Positions 27,890 to 37,168 of a stretch of DNA of 64,000 nt are shown here, piece by piece; positions within the stretch are counted from its first letter, which is position 1, and each line of letters starts with the position of its first letter. The stretch comes from Microbacterium oleivorans. Its GTDB lineage: Bacteria; Actinomycetota; Actinomycetes; Actinomycetales; Microbacteriaceae. A program made the translations under genes and the position numbers. The notes below the pieces were generated by a model that saw only the letters and a program-made list of their open reading frames with translations, was not told where the DNA came from and did no database searches. The stretch covers positions 434,001 through 498,000 of the forward strand of contig NZ_MAYO01000003.1 in assembly GCF_001691565.1 (NCBI RefSeq), written 5' to 3'.

Positions 27890-28431
27890 GGGGTGACTCC
27901 CGAAGGGTCGGCGGCGGGGGCTGCCCAGTCCGCGATGGCGGTCACGATGTTCTCGAGCGGCCCCGACGAGGTGTCGAAGGTCGCATCGGCGACGGCCTCG
28001 TACACGGGACGCCGTTCGGCGTAGATGCGCTCCCAGCGCTGGAGCGGCGTCTCGTCGTCTCCGGACAGCAGTGGGCGGGACGCCGCTTCTCCCAGTCGCC
28101 GCGCAACCACTCGAGGCGCGACGGTGAGGAGGGCCACACGATGCGATCGGAGTCGCTCGCGCGTCATCTCGTCCAGAACGGCTCCTCCGCCGAGCGAGAC
28201 GACACCGCTGCTCTGCAGGGCTTCTGAGACCGCGTCCCGTTCCAGGGCGCGGAAATACGGTTCGCCGTGGGCCGCGAACAGGTCGGCGATGGGTCCGTGC
28301 GCCCGGACGATCATCGCATCGGTGTCACGGAAGGTGCGCCCGAGTCGCTTCGCGACCCGTTTGCCGACGCTCGTCTTGCCGGCCCCCATGGGACCGATGA
28401 GCACGATCGCCCGCGCGTCAGGCGAGGTCAT
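27886..28431 (-). CDS. aroK: shikimate kinase
   Basis: Phosphorylates shikimate at O3. The 181-residue P-loop kinase has [16 protein letters not shown] (Walker A), the shikimate-binding DTDAMI and FRALERDAV, and the GGG of VVSLGGGAV. It overlaps aroC by 14 bases and aroB by 4 bases, implying tight co-translation. Confidence 0.96.
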   Translation of the reverse strand: MTSPDARAIVLIGPMGAGKTSVGKRVAKRLGRTFRDTDAMIVRAHGPIADLFAAHGEPYFRALERDAVSEALQSSGVVSLGGGAVLDEMTRERLRSHRVALLTVAPRVVARRLGEAASRPLLSGDDETPLQRWERIYAERRPVYEAVADATFDTSSGPLENIVTAIADWAAPAADPSGVTP

Positions 28432-29644
28432 GCGCGAGGAGGGCCGCCTCGGACGCAGGAGTCGTCTTCAGCGTCTCGGGGATCGCCGCGAGGTAGGACT
28501 CGAGGTTGCGACGGGTTTCGCGGATGCTGTCGCCGCCGAACTTCTCGAGCACGGACTCCGCCAGGACGATGGCGACCATCGCCTCGGCGACGACGCCGGC
28601 AGCGGGAACCGCGCAGACGTCCGAGCGCTGGTGGTGTGCGGCGGCGGTCTCCCCGGTCGCGACGTCGACGGTGCGCAGCGCGTGCGGGACGGTAGCGATG
28701 GGCTTCATCCCGGCCCGGACGCGGAGCACCGTTCCCGTCGACATCCCGCCCTCGGTGCCACCGGCGCGGTCGGACGCACGGGAGATGCCCTCCTGGGTCG
28801 CGAAGAGCTCATCGTGAGCCGCCGAGCCGCGGCGCCGCGTCGTCTCGAAGCCGTCACCGACCTCGACGCCCTTGATGGCCTGGATGCTCATGAGGGCCTG
28901 GGCGAGCTTGCCGTCGAGGCGGCGATCCCAGTGCACGTGCGAGCCGAGCCCTGGGGGCAGGCCGTAAGCGAGCACCTCGACGATGCCGCCGAGGGTGTCA
29001 CCGTCCTTCTTGGCTGCATCCACTTCAGCAACCATTCGCTCGGAGGTGACAGGGTCGAAGCAGCGGAGCGGGTCGGCGTCGAGAGCGTCGACGTCGTCGG
29101 GTTCGGGGAGCTCCGCGCCCTCGGGCACTCGCACGGGGCCGATCGAAAGAGTGTGGCTCACGAGGCGGATGCCGAGCTGGGACAAGAACCCGCGGGCGAT
29201 CGCGCCGAGCGCGACACGCGCCGCGGTCTCGCGGGCGCTGGCACGCTCGAGAATCGGGCGCGCCTCGTCGAAGTCGTACTTCTGCATGCCGACGAGGTCG
29301 GCGTGACCGGGACGGGGACGGGTGAGGGCGGCTCCGCGCCCGCGGGAGCGCTCGCTCAGCTCCGTCGGCTCGGGGTTCATGACCTCGATCCACTTCGGCC
29401 ACTCGGTGTTGCCGATGCGCAGGGCGATGGGGCTCCCGAGCGACAGGCCGTGGCGGACGCCGCCCGAGAGGTTCAGCTCGTCCTCCTCGAACTTCATCCT
29501 CGAGCCGCGGCCGTAGCCGAGCTTGCGGCGGGCGAGGTCGGCGCGGATCGCGTCGAGCGAGACGGGGACGCCGGAGGGCAGGCCCTCCATGATGGCGACG
29601 AGTTCGGGGCCGTGGGATTCGCCGGCGGTGAGCACGCGGAGCAT
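28418..29644 (-). CDS. aroC: chorismate synthase
   Basis: Final shikimate-pathway step, a 1,4-elimination needing reduced FMN. The 408-residue product starts [21 protein letters not shown], the first signature, followed by [15 protein letters not shown] and [13 protein letters not shown]; the C-terminal part includes [18 protein letters not shown] at 29642-29644 is the canonical start; the frame is open further upstream but over aroE. It begins 4 bases after the aroE stop. Confidence 0.97.
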   Translation of the reverse strand: MLRVLTAGESHGPELVAIMEGLPSGVPVSLDAIRADLARRKLGYGRGSRMKFEEDELNLSGGVRHGLSLGSPIALRIGNTEWPKWIEVMNPEPTELSERSRGRGAALTRPRPGHADLVGMQKYDFDEARPILERASARETAARVALGAIARGFLSQLGIRLVSHTLSIGPVRVPEGAELPEPDDVDALDADPLRCFDPVTSERMVAEVDAAKKDGDTLGGIVEVLAYGLPPGLGSHVHWDRRLDGKLAQALMSIQAIKGVEVGDGFETTRRRGSAAHDELFATQEGISRASDRAGGTEGGMSTGTVLRVRAGMKPIATVPHALRTVDVATGETAAAHHQRSDVCAVPAAGVVAEAMVAIVLAESVLEKFGGDSIRETRRNLESYLAAIPETLKTTPASEAALLAHDLA

Positions 29645-29648
29645 TGCT

Positions 29649-30515
29649 CTAGTCTCCCACGAGCGCGCGCCGCATGACGGCCACGACCTCGGCCTCGCGC
29701 GGCAGGGGGTCATCCACTCCGCCGGTCGCGAACGCGCGGATCTGGAGGACGGCTTGGTGCAGCAGCATCCCCTCTCCTCCGCGCGCGGACGCTCCGGCAC
29801 GATCCCAGGCTCGTGACAGATCGGTCGGCCAATGGCCGTATACGACGTCCATCAGCGCCCCTCCGGTCGCCGCCAGCTCGTCGGCGACGGAGTGGTCGAC
29901 CGACGCGCCACCGGGCAGGGTCGCGATCGTCACATCGACGGCCCGTCTGGCGCGATCGCCGAGCGACACCGCCGTGACAGCGGTACCGACGCGCTCGCCG
30001 AGATCGACGAGCGTCGCTGCGGCATCCGGGCGCCGCGCGGCGACCTCGACATCGCGGGCGCCGAGCTCCGCGAGCGCGACGAGGGCGGCGGATGCCGTCG
30101 CCCCTGCGCCGACGATCCGCGCACGCTCGGGCGCGACGACGCCCTGCTCGCGCAACGCCTCGACGATGCCACCGACATCCGTGTTGAACGCGCGCCACCC
30201 GGCGGGCGTCCGGACGAGCGTGTTGGCCGCTCCTGTCAGGGCCGCGCGGGCATCCCTGTCGCCGGTGACGGCGAAGGCGGCGTGCTTCAGGGGCATCGTC
30301 AGCGAGAGCCCGCGATGGGCGGCATCCAACCTCGACAGTTCGGTGGGAAAGGACAGCTCGTCGACGCGGCGTCGACCGTACGTCCAGTTCCACCCGAGGT
30401 AGCCGTACGCCGCCGTGTGCATGGCCGGCGACAGGCTGTGCCCGATCGGATCGCCCCAGACCTCCAGGGCGACATCGCTCAGGAGCAACCCCCGTCGGGG
30501 TTGTCGCGGCACCAC
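29649..30515 (-). CDS. aroE: shikimate dehydrogenase
   Basis: Reduces 3-dehydroshikimate to shikimate with NADPH. The product has the shikimate-binding [14 protein letters not shown], the catalytic Lys in [25 protein letters not shown], and a Rossmann domain with [11 protein letters not shown]. The start is uncertain. GTG at 30513-30515 gives 288 residues and overlaps mltG by 37 bases; an in-frame TTG at 30486-30488 gives 279 and a 10-base overlap, closer to the usual family N-terminus. First aro gene after mltG. Confidence 0.9.
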   Translation of the reverse strand: MVPRQPRRGLLLSDVALEVWGDPIGHSLSPAMHTAAYGYLGWNWTYGRRRVDELSFPTELSRLDAAHRGLSLTMPLKHAAFAVTGDRDARAALTGAANTLVRTPAGWRAFNTDVGGIVEALREQGVVAPERARIVGAGATASAALVALAELGARDVEVAARRPDAAATLVDLGERVGTAVTAVSLGDRARRAVDVTIATLPGGASVDHSVADELAATGGALMDVVYGHWPTDLSRAWDRAGASARGGEGMLLHQAVLQIRAFATGGVDDPLPREAEVVAVMRRALVGD

Positions 30516-31915
30516 TGCTGGTACTGCTTCACGGCCTTCTCATGCTCGGCGAACGTGGCCGAGAAGACGGTCTCGCCCGTCTCGAGGTTGACGGTGACGA
30601 AGTACTGCCACGGTCCTTCCGCCGGTTCCAGCGCGGCCTTCATCGCGAGCTCGCCGGGATTCGCGATCGGAGTTATCGGCAAGCCCTGCTTCTTGTAGGT
30701 GTTCCAGCCGTTGTCGTCCTCGAGCTCTTCGGCTCGCGAGCTCGCCCCTCCGTCCCGGTCCTGGAACGGGTACTGCGCGGTCGAGTCCATCTGCAGCAAC
30801 CCGTTGGTGTCGCTGATGTCGGGGTCGAGGCGGTTCTCGATGACGCGCGAGACCTTGTAGAAGTCGTCGGAGTTGCGCGCTTCCTTCTCGATGATCGACG
30901 CGACGGTGAGGATCCGCTCGCGCTGATCGGAGGGGACACCGACCTTGTCGAGCGCCTGTACGGTGCGGTCGACCATCCGCTGGATGACCTCCTTCGCCGT
31001 GACGTCGGGGTCGAAGGTGTACGTGGCCGGGAAGAGCCAGCCCTCGAGACTGTCCGCTTTCACCCCGTACGCATTCGGGTCCTTGACGGCTGCCTCGACA
31101 TCCTCCACCGGGAGACCGATCCCCTCGGCGATGCGGGGAACCGATTGAGCGACGGTCAGACCCTCGCGAAGCTGGGCGGTGTACTCCTGCCTGTTCTCCG
31201 GATCGAGCAGAGCTTGGTAAGCGGCCTCAGAAGTCATCTTCTTCTGCAACGAGTAGACGCCCGGCTTCAGCGCGCTGGTGTCCTCGGCGCTGTCGATGAG
31301 GTACGAGTAGAACGCTCCGGAGGTCTTCGTCACCCCCGCGTCGAACAGGGTTCGGGAGATGTCCGCACCGGTCTGTCCAGACAGCACGGTGACGCTTGCC
31401 TCACCTTCGGCCATCCCTGCCTCGAAGTCCTTCGGTTCCTCCCAGCCGAGGACCTTCCGGATCTGATCCTCGTACGTGTTCCAGACGGCGACGCCGCCGC
31501 CCACCAGTCCGCCGATGATCGCGAGGACGATCGCGAACACACCCCATGCCGCCACACGGCTCTTCCGGCGGTCCTTGTCGTGGCGCTTCGACGAACTGGA
31601 CGGAGCCTTCAGCCCGTTCTCCTCGAAAAGCGCGTCGATCGGAGCCGTCGTCGAGGCCACCGACCGCTCCGGCGCACGCATCCGCGAAGAGCCGGGGGGT
31701 GCGGCGGGCACGGCCGAACCCCGCTCGATCGGCGCGCTTCGGGCGTCTCCGGCGCTTCGAACGTCTTCGGCGGTTCGGGAGCTGCTGCTCTGGACGTCCC
31801 GTTGCTGAGACTCACGTGCCGCACGACGCGAGGTCGGAGCATCGGAACGGCCATCGCCGGGCTCATCGTCACGGCGGACGTCGGGGCGGTCGCCGGGCAA
31901 CGGGGTCTCGGGCAT
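30479..31915 (-). CDS. mltG: endolytic murein transglycosylase MltG
   Basis: A membrane-bound lytic transglycosylase that cleaves nascent peptidoglycan and sets glycan length. The 478-residue protein has a long Ser/Arg/Pro-rich disordered cytoplasmic part (1-120), one membrane helix (122-145) and an extracytoplasmic YceG domain. The catalytic Glu is in ASIIEKEA (near residue 343); NPYLFPGTY-like EGWLFPATY and the C-terminal LPITPIANPGELA are family marks. ATG at 31913-31915 is chosen. The alaS-ruvX-mltG-aroE order is conserved in actinobacteria. Confidence 0.94.
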   Translation of the reverse strand: MPETPLPGDRPDVRRDDEPGDGRSDAPTSRRAARESQQRDVQSSSSRTAEDVRSAGDARSAPIERGSAVPAAPPGSSRMRAPERSVASTTAPIDALFEENGLKAPSSSSKRHDKDRRKSRVAAWGVFAIVLAIIGGLVGGGVAVWNTYEDQIRKVLGWEEPKDFEAGMAEGEASVTVLSGQTGADISRTLFDAGVTKTSGAFYSYLIDSAEDTSALKPGVYSLQKKMTSEAAYQALLDPENRQEYTAQLREGLTVAQSVPRIAEGIGLPVEDVEAAVKDPNAYGVKADSLEGWLFPATYTFDPDVTAKEVIQRMVDRTVQALDKVGVPSDQRERILTVASIIEKEARNSDDFYKVSRVIENRLDPDISDTNGLLQMDSTAQYPFQDRDGGASSRAEELEDDNGWNTYKKQGLPITPIANPGELAMKAALEPAEGPWQYFVTVNLETGETVFSATFAEHEKAVKQYQQWCRDNPDGGCS

Positions 31916-31934
31916 CGGTGGACTCCTGCGTCTC

Positions 31935-32387
31935 CTACAGCGCCGCACCGGCCGGGTTACCGGTGCTCTTCTCGACGTCGATCGCCTGCTGAAGGAGGAC
32001 GACAGCGGCGATCTGGTCAACGATCCTACGAGATGCCTTCTGCGATCGCCCGTTCTGACGGAGCACAGCATTGGCCGAGACGGTGCTCAGGCGCTCGTCG
32101 ACCAGCCGGATGGGCGCATCCACGGCGGCGGCGAGGTCGGTGGCGAACTCGCGCGCATCCGTCGTCGATGCGGTCTCCGCACCACCGAGACTGATCGGGA
32201 GACCGACGAGGATCTCGATCGGGTCGTACTCGACCGCGATCTCGACGAGGCGCGCGACCGAGGTCTCGGATCGGGGAACCGTCTCGACGGGGACAGCGAG
32301 CATGCCATCAGGATCGCACCGGGCGACCCCGACGCGGGCTCGCCCGACATCGATACCGAGGCGGACCCCGCGACGGAACCCGCTCAC
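31935..32387 (-). CDS. ruvX: RuvX/YqgF RNase H-fold nuclease
   Basis: Putative Holliday-junction-resolvase-like protein, also linked to pre-16S rRNA end processing in E. coli. The 150-residue RNase H fold has GIDVGRARVGVA with the first catalytic Asp, ILVGLPISLGG, LVDERLSTVSA with the Glu, and DQIAAVVLLQ with the last Asp. The GTG at 32385-32387 overlaps the alaS stop. It lies between alaS and mltG as in most actinobacteria. Confidence 0.93.
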   Translation of the reverse strand: MSGFRRGVRLGIDVGRARVGVARCDPDGMLAVPVETVPRSETSVARLVEIAVEYDPIEILVGLPISLGGAETASTTDAREFATDLAAAVDAPIRLVDERLSTVSANAVLRQNGRSQKASRRIVDQIAAVVLLQQAIDVEKSTGNPAGAAL

Positions 32388-35050
32388 GCGGTCGCACCCT
32401 CCAACGCCGAGACGATGCTGTTCAGCGCCGCCGGCAGGGCCGCGGCATCCGTTCCGCCGCCCTGAGCCACGTCGTCACGGCCGCCGCCTCCGCCGCCGAG
32501 CACTCCGGCCGCCGTCTTCGCGAGGACGCCCGCCTTGGCGCCTGCGGCACGGGCCGCCTCGTTCGTCGCGACGATGACGACCGACCGTCCCCCGGCTTCG
32601 CCACCGAGAGCGACGACGGCCGCGTCCGACCCGAGGCGCTCCCGCACCTGGAGCGCGAGGGTGCGGAGGTCATCCGCCGAACCGACGGCGCCGATCGACT
32701 GAGCGACGACGCGGTGGCCGCCCGCGGAGACGGCGGATGCCGCCAGGGTCGGGACCCGCTCGCCGAGCGCCTTGGCCTCGAACTGAGCGATCTTCTTCTC
32801 GGCGGCCTTCAAGCTGGCCTGCAGCTCGGCGATGCGGGCGGGCAGCTGATCGCGCGGGATCTTCAGACCCGACGTGAGCTGAGAGACGATGGCCCGCTCA
32901 GCCGCGAGCTCCCGGAAGGCATCCTGGCCGACGAGCGCCTCGACTCGGCGGTTGGAGGCGCCGACCGACGACTCCCCCACGAGGTTGATGAGGCCGACCT
33001 GCGCGCTCGAGGACACGTGTGTACCGGCGCACAGCTCGCGCGACCAGGGGCCGCCGATGTCGACCATACGCACGGTGTCGCCGTACTTCTCGCCGAACAG
33101 CGCCATGGCGCCTGCCGCCTTCGCCTCGTCGAGCGACATGACGCGGGTCGTGACCTCGAGGTCGTCGCGGACGGCATTGTTGGCGATCTCTTCGATCTCG
33201 CTGCGGGTCTCGGGCGAGAGCGCCTGACCCCACGAGAAGTCGAACCGGAGGTATCCCGCGCGGTTGAGGGAGCCCGCCTGCGTCGCGCTCTTACCGAGGG
33301 TGTCGCGCAGCGCCGCGTGCACGAGGTGGGTGGCGGAGTGGGCCTGCGCGGCCGCACGGCGGTTCGCGGCATCCACCACCGTCGTCGCGGCGTGACCGAC
33401 GGCGACCTCGCCCGTCGTCACCTCGACCGTGTGGCTGATCAGGCCGGGGACGGGCTTCTGCACGTCGAGGACCTCGAGCTCGTAGCCCGGGCCGACGATG
33501 ACGCCCTTGTCGGCCACCTGGCCGCCGGACTCGGCGTAGAGGGCGGTCTCGGCGGTGATGACCTCGGCGATCTGTCCCTGCGCGGCACGGTCCGCCGGTG
33601 CGCCGTCGACGAGGATGCCGAGGATCCGCGACTCCGTCTCGAGGTCGGTGTATCCCGTGAAGACCGTCTCACCCAGCGCGCGGAAGTCGCGGTAGACGCT
33701 CGTGTCGGCGAGCTGACGCTTGCGCGAGCGGGCATCGGCCTTGGCGCGGTCCCGCTGCTCCTTCATGAGGGTGTCGAACCCGGCGCGGTCGACCGTGAGG
33801 CCGGCTTCCTCGGCGATCTCGAGCGTGAGGTCGATCGGGAAGCCGTAGGTGTCGTGCAGCAGGAACGCCTGCGAGCCGCTCAGCGAGGTCGCCTGCGTCG
33901 ACTTGGCGGACTCGATCGAGGTGTCGAGGATCTCCGAGCCGCTGGCGAGCGTGCGGAGGAACGTCGCCTCTTCGGCCAGCGCGTACTGCGACAGGCGCGC
34001 GTAGTCGGTCTCGACGACGGGGTAGGACTCCTTCATCGCGTCGCGCGAGACGGCGAAGAGCTCCGCGAAGGTCGGTCCCTCGACGCCCAGCAGACGCATC
34101 GAGCGGATCGCGCGGCGCATGAGGCGGCGCAGGATGTAGCCGCGGCCGTCGTTGGCCGGAGTGACGCCGTCGGACAGGAGCATGAGCGACGAGCGGATGT
34201 GGTCCGCTACTACGCGGAAGCGGACGTCGTCGTCGTGGTTCTCGCCGTACCGCTTGCCCGAGAGCTCCACGGCCTTGTCGAGGACGGGACGGACCTGGTC
34301 CGTCTCGTACATGTTGTCGACACCCTGCTTGATGAACGCGACGCGCTCGAGCCCCATACCAGTGTCGATGTTCTGCGCGGGCAGGTCCCCGATGATGTCG
34401 AACTCGTACTTCGAGCGCACGTTCGTGATCTCGTACTGCATGAACACGAGGTTCCAGATCTCGACGTAGCGGTCGTCATCCGTGGCGGGTCCGCCGTCGA
34501 CGCCGTACTCGGGACCGCGGTCGAAGAAGATCTCGGAGCACGGGCCGGCGGGACCGGGAAGCCCCGTGGTCCAGTAGTTGGTGTCCTTGCCCAGGCGCTG
34601 GATGCGCTCCTCGGGGAGGCTCGAGTGCTCGAGCCAGAGCTGGATCGCCTCGTCGTCCTCCTCGTAGACGGTGACCCAGAGGTCCTTCGGATCGAATCCG
34701 AGCCCACCGTCGTCGTCGGGCGTGGTGAGGAGCTCCCAGGCGTACCGGATCGCGTCCTTCTTGAAGTAGTCGCCGAACGACCAGTTGCCCAGCATCTGGA
34801 AGAACGTGCCGTGACGCGGGGTCTTGCCGACCTCTTCGATGTCGTTCGTGCGGATGCACTTCTGGTTGTCCGCCGCACGCTTGTAGGGAGCGGGAACGTC
34901 GCCCGAGAGGTACGGGATGAAGGGGACCATGCCGGCGACCGTGAACAGGAGCGCCGGGTCGTCGCTGACGAGGGATGCCGAGGGCACGATCGTGTGCCCG
35001 CGCTTCTCGAAGTAGTCCAGGTAGCGCCGGGCGATCTCAGCGGTCTTCAT
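32384..35050 (-). CDS. alaS: alanyl-tRNA synthetase
   Basis: Charges tRNA-Ala and edits Ser and Gly. The 888-residue protein has the class II catalytic domain at the N-terminus (TAEIARRYLDYFEKRGH, PRHGTFFQMLGNWSFGDYFK), the tRNA recognition region, the editing domain with the zinc motif HSATHLVHAAL and CAGTHVSSSAQ, and the C-Ala domain ending in GGGGGGRDDVAQGGG. Full length. No T-box features were found in the 69 bases before it. It leads the alaS-ruvX-mltG-aro run. Confidence 0.97.
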   Translation of the reverse strand: MKTAEIARRYLDYFEKRGHTIVPSASLVSDDPALLFTVAGMVPFIPYLSGDVPAPYKRAADNQKCIRTNDIEEVGKTPRHGTFFQMLGNWSFGDYFKKDAIRYAWELLTTPDDDGGLGFDPKDLWVTVYEEDDEAIQLWLEHSSLPEERIQRLGKDTNYWTTGLPGPAGPCSEIFFDRGPEYGVDGGPATDDDRYVEIWNLVFMQYEITNVRSKYEFDIIGDLPAQNIDTGMGLERVAFIKQGVDNMYETDQVRPVLDKAVELSGKRYGENHDDDVRFRVVADHIRSSLMLLSDGVTPANDGRGYILRRLMRRAIRSMRLLGVEGPTFAELFAVSRDAMKESYPVVETDYARLSQYALAEEATFLRTLASGSEILDTSIESAKSTQATSLSGSQAFLLHDTYGFPIDLTLEIAEEAGLTVDRAGFDTLMKEQRDRAKADARSRKRQLADTSVYRDFRALGETVFTGYTDLETESRILGILVDGAPADRAAQGQIAEVITAETALYAESGGQVADKGVIVGPGYELEVLDVQKPVPGLISHTVEVTTGEVAVGHAATTVVDAANRRAAAQAHSATHLVHAALRDTLGKSATQAGSLNRAGYLRFDFSWGQALSPETRSEIEEIANNAVRDDLEVTTRVMSLDEAKAAGAMALFGEKYGDTVRMVDIGGPWSRELCAGTHVSSSAQVGLINLVGESSVGASNRRVEALVGQDAFRELAAERAIVSQLTSGLKIPRDQLPARIAELQASLKAAEKKIAQFEAKALGERVPTLAASAVSAGGHRVVAQSIGAVGSADDLRTLALQVRERLGSDAAVVALGGEAGGRSVVIVATNEAARAAGAKAGVLAKTAAGVLGGGGGGRDDVAQGGGTDAAALPAALNSIVSALEGATA

Positions 35051-35119
35051 CGTGTGTCCTCAAACTGCATGCGGGATCGGTCGCGTCCCAGGGGCCGCGA
35101 CCGGGAGATGGGGGGTGGG

Positions 35120-35368
35120 TCAGTCGCCCTGCGGGGCGGACGCGGCATCCTTCGACAGGGCGTCCTGTGCGTCATCCTTCACCTCGGAGACGATGCCCTC
35201 GATCTTCGCCTCCTGCGTCCGGTAGGCCTCGCCCATCCGGTCGGTGAACTCGGAGATGCGGAGGTCGACCTCGGAGAGGAGTTCCTGGCCTCGCGGATCC
35301 TTGTTGACCAGGTGCGCGGCGACGAAGCCGGCGACGATGCCCATCAGGAACCAGAGGACTTTCTTCAT
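35120..35368 (-). CDS. small membrane-anchored protein with a helical charged tail
   Basis: An 82-residue protein, MKKVLWFLMGIVAGFVAAH at the start (single membrane helix with a GxxxG-like face), followed by a mostly helical, Glu/Asp/Lys-rich cytoplasmic tail ending SAPQGD. A start three codons upstream (35377) is possible. TAACAT ends seven bases before the chosen ATG, which would make the transcript leaderless. It sits between alaS and rpsD as in related actinobacteria. No function is recognised. Confidence 0.75.
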   Translation of the reverse strand: MKKVLWFLMGIVAGFVAAHLVNKDPRGQELLSEVDLRISEFTDRMGEAYRTQEAKIEGIVSEVKDDAQDALSKDAASAPQGD

Positions 35369-35394
35369 GGGGTCCATGTTAGGTGCAAAGCAGA

Positions 35395-35422
35395 AGGGGC
35401 GCCGGGTGAACCCGACGCCCCT
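35395..35422 (-). terminator. rho-independent-type terminator after rpsD
   Basis: On the minus strand AGGGGCG and CGGGT pair with ACCCG and CGCCCCT (one mismatch, two-base loop), followed by TCTGCTTTGC. It lies about 40 bases past the rpsD stop and should end the rpsD transcript. Confidence 0.75.
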
Positions 35423-35460
35423 CCGAACCGCTCGATCCGAAGACCGGCGATCAGCCGCGA

Positions 35461-36090
35461 TCAGCGCGCGGCGTAGTACTCGACGACGAGCTGGACTTCA
35501 CAGGTCACCGGAACCTCGGCGCGCTTGGGGCGACGCTCGAGACGGGCCTGCAGCTTGTCGAGCTCGACCGACAGGTAGCCGGGAACCGGGGGCAGGACCT
35601 CGGCGTGACCGCCGGCGGCTGCGACCTGGAACGGCTCGAGAGCCTCGCTCTTGGCCTTGACGTGGATCGTCTGGCCCGGCTTCACGCGGAAGGACGGGCG
35701 GTCGACGAGCTGGCCGTCGACGAGGATGTGACGGTGCACGACGAGCTGACGCGCCTGTGCCGTCGTGCGGGCGAAGCCCGAACGGAGCACGAGCGAGTCG
35801 AGACGCATCTCGAGGAGCTCGACGAGGTTCTCACCGGTCAGACCCTCCGTGCGGCGGGCCTCGTTGAACGTGTTGCGCATCTGCTTCTCGCGGATGCCGT
35901 ACTGCTCGCGCAGACGCTGCTTCTCGCGAAGACGGACGGCGTAGTCGCTGTCCTGCTTGCGCTTGGTGCGGCCGTGCTCACCGGGAGCGTAGGGACGCTT
36001 CTCGAGGTAGCGGGCGGCCTTGGGGGTCAGTGCGACGCCGAGGGCGCGCGAGAGGCGCACCTTGCGGCGGTCCTGGGACTTCGTTGCCAC
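35461..36090 (-). CDS. rpsD: 30S ribosomal protein S4
   Basis: Primary 16S rRNA-binding ribosomal protein. The 209-residue product has KVRLSRALGVALTPKAARYLEKRPYAPGEHG (first 20 positions diagnostic), the S4 RNA-binding domain MRLDSLVLRSGFA and RQLVVHRHILVDGQ. It is the zinc-free form: no CxxC cluster is seen. GTG at 36088-36090 is chosen because GGAAG precedes it by six bases and because the upstream stretch is not conserved. A leader of about 140 bases with a long hairpin suggests autoregulation. It stands alone rather than in the rpsM-rpsK operon, as in many actinobacteria. Confidence 0.95.
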   Translation of the reverse strand: MATKSQDRRKVRLSRALGVALTPKAARYLEKRPYAPGEHGRTKRKQDSDYAVRLREKQRLREQYGIREKQMRNTFNEARRTEGLTGENLVELLEMRLDSLVLRSGFARTTAQARQLVVHRHILVDGQLVDRPSFRVKPGQTIHVKAKSEALEPFQVAAAGGHAEVLPPVPGYLSVELDKLQARLERRPKRAEVPVTCEVQLVVEYYAAR

Positions 36091-36145
36091 GAAATCTTCC
36101 TTCCATGACGTGGCCATGTCTTTCACGGCTCACGGGCGTATCGCC

Positions 36146-36202
36146 TTCTCTCGCCCTTTCGGACTGCACGCCGGGGCACGCCGAAAGGTGGGAAAGAGAG
36201 AA
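36146..36202 (-). promoter_or_regulatory. structured rpsD leader
   Basis: TTCTCTC at 36146-36152 pairs with GAGAGAA at 36196-36202, and CCTTTCGG at 36155-36162 with CCGAAAGG at 36181-36188, giving a two-part hairpin in the rpsD 5' region. A TAGGCT -10-like box lies at 36237-36242 (minus strand), so the hairpin would be in the RNA. S4 represses its own mRNA in other bacteria; a similar role here is inference. Confidence 0.5.
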
Positions 36203-36256
36203 GAGGATGCCCGAAAACACGGTTTCGAGCCGATTAAGCCTAACAGACGGGGCGGA

Positions 36257-37168
36257 TCATCCCTGGCCGCGAGCCAGATCCACCGCACCCGGCGGATAGA
36301 AGGGGAACGCGTCCGGGTGAAGGTCGTCGAGCAGGTACCAACCGACCGACGTCTCACCGTCGAGAACCTGGATCCGCTCGGCGACGCCCAGGGCATCGAG
36401 CTCGGGACTGCTCACCGCGAAGAGGTAGGCGATCTCATGTCCGGGCCGGCCCTCGTTGTCGAAGATGTTCTCGACCACTCCGAGCAGCCGCGACTCCGTC
36501 ACCGTCGCCCCGAGTTCCTCCGCGAGCTCTCGGCGCACGGCCGCCTCGGCCGTCTCCCCCGGCTCGACGCCGCCGCCCGGCGCCCGCAGGAAGGACGGCC
36601 TCTCCGGCGTCGCCGCGTACAGCTCCCCCAGGATGAACCCGTCCCTGACGACGACGGCCACGGCGATCACGCGGATGCGAGGGCGAGAGCGGACCTCGGC
36701 CGCATAGGCGCGGAGCGCCCGGCCGTAGAGCGGGATCTCCCCCGCGAGCGCGTCGAGAGCGGTGCGGAGCGCACGGACGGCTTTGTCGTCGTCGTAGAGA
36801 GCGAGCGCTCGGAACCCCGCCGCCGCGCCTGCCAGCGGGTCGGTCGACGAGACGTCCTTCAGGACGGCGATCGCGCCCGAGGCGTCCCCGACGTTCCGCA
36901 AGGAACTCGCGAGCTGAATCCTCGCCTGCGTCTCGAAGGGCGCCTCCAGCCCCGCAGCGAGCGCCGCGCGATAGAGCGGGATCGCCGCCGCCTCTTGGCC
37001 GAGGAAGTCCTCGACGGACGCGCGCTCGAAGAGTGCCCGGGGATCACCCTCAGGTCGCCCGGTGAGCGCCTCGCTCATCGCTGCGCGCAGGGCATCGGGT
37101 CCGTCTTCGTCGGCGGTTGCCCACACCTCGTCGATGCGGCGGTCCGCGGCACCCGGCGCGTCAGTCAC
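36257..37168 (-). CDS. tetratricopeptide-repeat NUDIX hydrolase
   Basis: A 303-residue two-domain protein. Residues 10-155 are helical TPR-like repeats ([40 protein letters not shown]). Residues 165-300 are a NUDIX domain; the box begins [18 protein letters not shown] at residue 198 and continues AEELG, with all metal-binding acidic residues present. The substrate is unknown; NUDIX enzymes hydrolyse nucleoside diphosphate derivatives, and the TPR part could bind a partner. GTG at 37166-37168 overlaps the rarA stop by 8 bases, so expression is tied to RarA, a replication-fork ATPase; a DNA-precursor sanitation role is speculation. Confidence 0.88.
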   Translation of the reverse strand: MTDAPGAADRRIDEVWATADEDGPDALRAAMSEALTGRPEGDPRALFERASVEDFLGQEAAAIPLYRAALAAGLEAPFETQARIQLASSLRNVGDASGAIAVLKDVSSTDPLAGAAAGFRALALYDDDKAVRALRTALDALAGEIPLYGRALRAYAAEVRSRPRIRVIAVAVVVRDGFILGELYAATPERPSFLRAPGGGVEPGETAEAAVRRELAEELGATVTESRLLGVVENIFDNEGRPGHEIAYLFAVSSPELDALGVAERIQVLDGETSVGWYLLDDLHPDAFPFYPPGAVDLARGQG

